Part shown: positions 6,182-6,918 of the stretch, piece by piece
Layout: each line of letters opens with the position of its first letter
How positions within the stretch are numbered: position 1 is the first letter of the stretch
From: Candidatus Zixiibacteriota bacterium
GTDB lineage: Bacteria > Zixibacteria > MSB-5A5 > GN15 > FEB-12
Assembly: GCA_022564135.1 (NCBI GenBank)
Contig: JADFLZ010000113.1
Span: 1-6,918 of the forward strand
Length of the DNA: 6,918 nucleotides
Reading direction: 5' to 3'
Position numbers and translations under genes: made by a program
The notes under the pieces: generated by a model
The model's input: only the letters and a program-made list of their open reading frames with translations
Told to the model about the DNA's origin: nothing
Database searches by the model: none

Positions 6182-6694
6182 CTATTCAAACTCTATTAGT
6201 AAATCGCCTTTTTCGACCGACTGCCCTTTAGAAACTGCGATGTTTTTGACAACAGCCGCAGCCGACGATTTGACAGCGTTTTCCATCTTCATGGCTTCAA
6301 TTACCAAAATCAGCTGACCGGACTCAACTTTTTCTCCGGTACTTACTTTTACTTCCAATATCAGTCCGGGCATGGGCGCTTTTATTTTTTTTGAGGCTGC
6401 TTTGCCGCTGCCGTTACCGGCAGCTTTTTTTAGCTGCGCCAGACGGAAATTATCTATCTCCAGTTCTACTTCGACAGCTCCGACAGTTACCAGACGGCTG
6501 TTATCATAGCCGTTTGTTTTAATACTTATCTCATGAGAGCTGCCGTCGACCAGCATGACGGATTTTGACCGGCCACAGCTTGCAGCTTGCACCGAGTACT
6601 CCCGGCCATTGACAACGGCGTGAAATGAGTCTCCGGATTTTTCAATAACTATATCAAACTCTTTGCCGTTTGATCTTACTAAGTAATGCGCCAT
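6182..6694 (-). CDS. Biotin carboxyl carrier protein of an acyl-CoA (probably propionyl-CoA) carboxylase
   Basis: A 170-residue stand-alone carrier that shuttles carboxyl groups on biotin from the biotin carboxylase to the carboxyltransferase. The C-terminal 70 residues form the biotinyl domain: IKAPMPGLI (104-112) and VIEAMKMEN (131-139), with K136 the biotinylated lysine, and the closing repeat KGQSVEKGDLLIEFE. The N-terminal part (about 1-85) is a beta-rich region similar to the BT linker of propionyl-CoA carboxylase alpha subunits, ending with DNFRLAQL. An Ala/Gly/Lys linker (about 89-103) joins the two. The ribosome site is GGGAG (complement of 6705-6709), ten bases before the ATG. The gene starts 3 bases after the biotin carboxylase stop, and its own stop abuts the mutase start. 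The link with the mutase and epimerase points to propionyl-CoA rather than acetyl-CoA as substrate; this is inference. Confidence 0.92.
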   Translation of the reverse strand: MAHYLVRSNGKEFDIVIEKSGDSFHAVVNGREYSVQAASCGRSKSVMLVDGSSHEISIKTNGYDNSRLVTVGAVEVELEIDNFRLAQLKKAAGNGSGKAASKKIKAPMPGLILEVKVSTGEKVESGQLILVIEAMKMENAVKSSAAAVVKNIAVSKGQSVEKGDLLIEFE

Positions 6695-6697
6695 TTG

Positions 6698-6918
6698 TTA
6701 TCTGCTCCCGCTAAACTTTCTCATATTTCTCCGGCGATGATAAAGCGACCAGGCCGAAACAGAGGCTCTCGCAGATTTTCCGTTTTGCAGATTTATGCTG
6801 CTTTCGTTTTTAAATTTGTCGATTGCCGCGGCGATAGCAGCTGTTTCGACTGTTTTGTCGTCTGCTGTTTCAAACTCATAATTAGGGTATTCAGTTTCTA
6901 TGAAATTTGTAGAGAAAT
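6698..6918 (-). CDS. C-terminal end of an acyl-CoA carboxylase biotin carboxylase subunit (partial)
   Basis: Only the last 72 residues are in the window; the rest lies beyond 6918. The visible part begins FSTNFIETEYPNYEFE, which fits the ...T.FIE... end of the biotin carboxylase domain of AccC/PccA proteins. It continues AAIAAAIDKF and then a polar stretch and SAWSLYHRRRNMRKF. This resembles the Ala-rich helix and the W-x-L-x-x-R-R ending seen after the domain in many two-gene propionyl- or methylcrotonyl-CoA carboxylases. It would carboxylate the biotin on the carrier protein encoded 3 bases downstream, using ATP and bicarbonate. The ATP-grasp catalytic motifs lie outside the window, so the call rests on a short tail plus context. 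Confidence 0.7.
   Translation of the reverse strand, partial: FSTNFIETEYPNYEFETADDKTVETAAIAAAIDKFKNESSINLQNGKSARASVSAWSLYHRRRNMRKFSGSR

Overview
The window holds six intact larger genes, three further small or auxiliary ones and a cut gene at each edge, on a roughly 45% GC background. A full-length sigma-54 activator, a lipoprotein with a lipobox and a split methylmalonyl-CoA mutase point to a Gram-negative-type bacterium. Short spacers and frequent start/stop contacts suggest compact operons. The lineage cannot be fixed from the sequence; deltaproteobacteria-like groups or an FCB-type candidate phylum are guesses only.

Layout. (1) Positions 1-1501, minus strand: an NtrC-type sigma-54-dependent response regulator. 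It is followed downstream by a short spacer with a candidate sigma-54 promoter, a strong Shine-Dalgarno and the first codons of another minus-strand gene cut by the window edge. (2) Positions 1502-1676: a divergent intergenic region with a near-consensus sigma-70 promoter pointing right. (3) Positions 1677-3654, plus strand: a tight four-gene run. It encodes a uroporphyrinogen-decarboxylase-family protein with corrinoid-methyltransferase-like zinc ligands, a free-methionine-sulfoxide-reductase-like GAF protein, a 51-residue two-helix membrane protein and a short BlaI/MecI-type repressor. (4) Positions 3680-6918, minus strand and convergent with run 3: a propionyl-CoA/methylmalonyl-CoA operon. 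In transcription order it has the C-terminal end of a biotin carboxylase subunit, a stand-alone biotin carrier protein, the catalytic subunit of methylmalonyl-CoA mutase without its B12 domain, a lipoprotein of unknown function, and methylmalonyl-CoA epimerase.

How the genes work together. The right-hand operon carboxylates propionyl-CoA to (S)-methylmalonyl-CoA through the biotin carboxylase and biotin carrier. The epimerase then gives the (R) form, and the mutase converts it to succinyl-CoA. The carboxyltransferase subunit, the B12-binding mutase subunit and a MeaB-type chaperone are not in the window and may lie beyond 6918. The middle run is less coherent and suggests a small regulatory/redox module. 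I saw no CRISPR array, insertion sequence, tRNA or rRNA, and no clearly undescribed system. The most unusual items are the lipoprotein inside the methylmalonyl operon, the GAF reductase lacking its usual resolving cysteine, and the C-terminally short BlaI paired with a tiny membrane protein.
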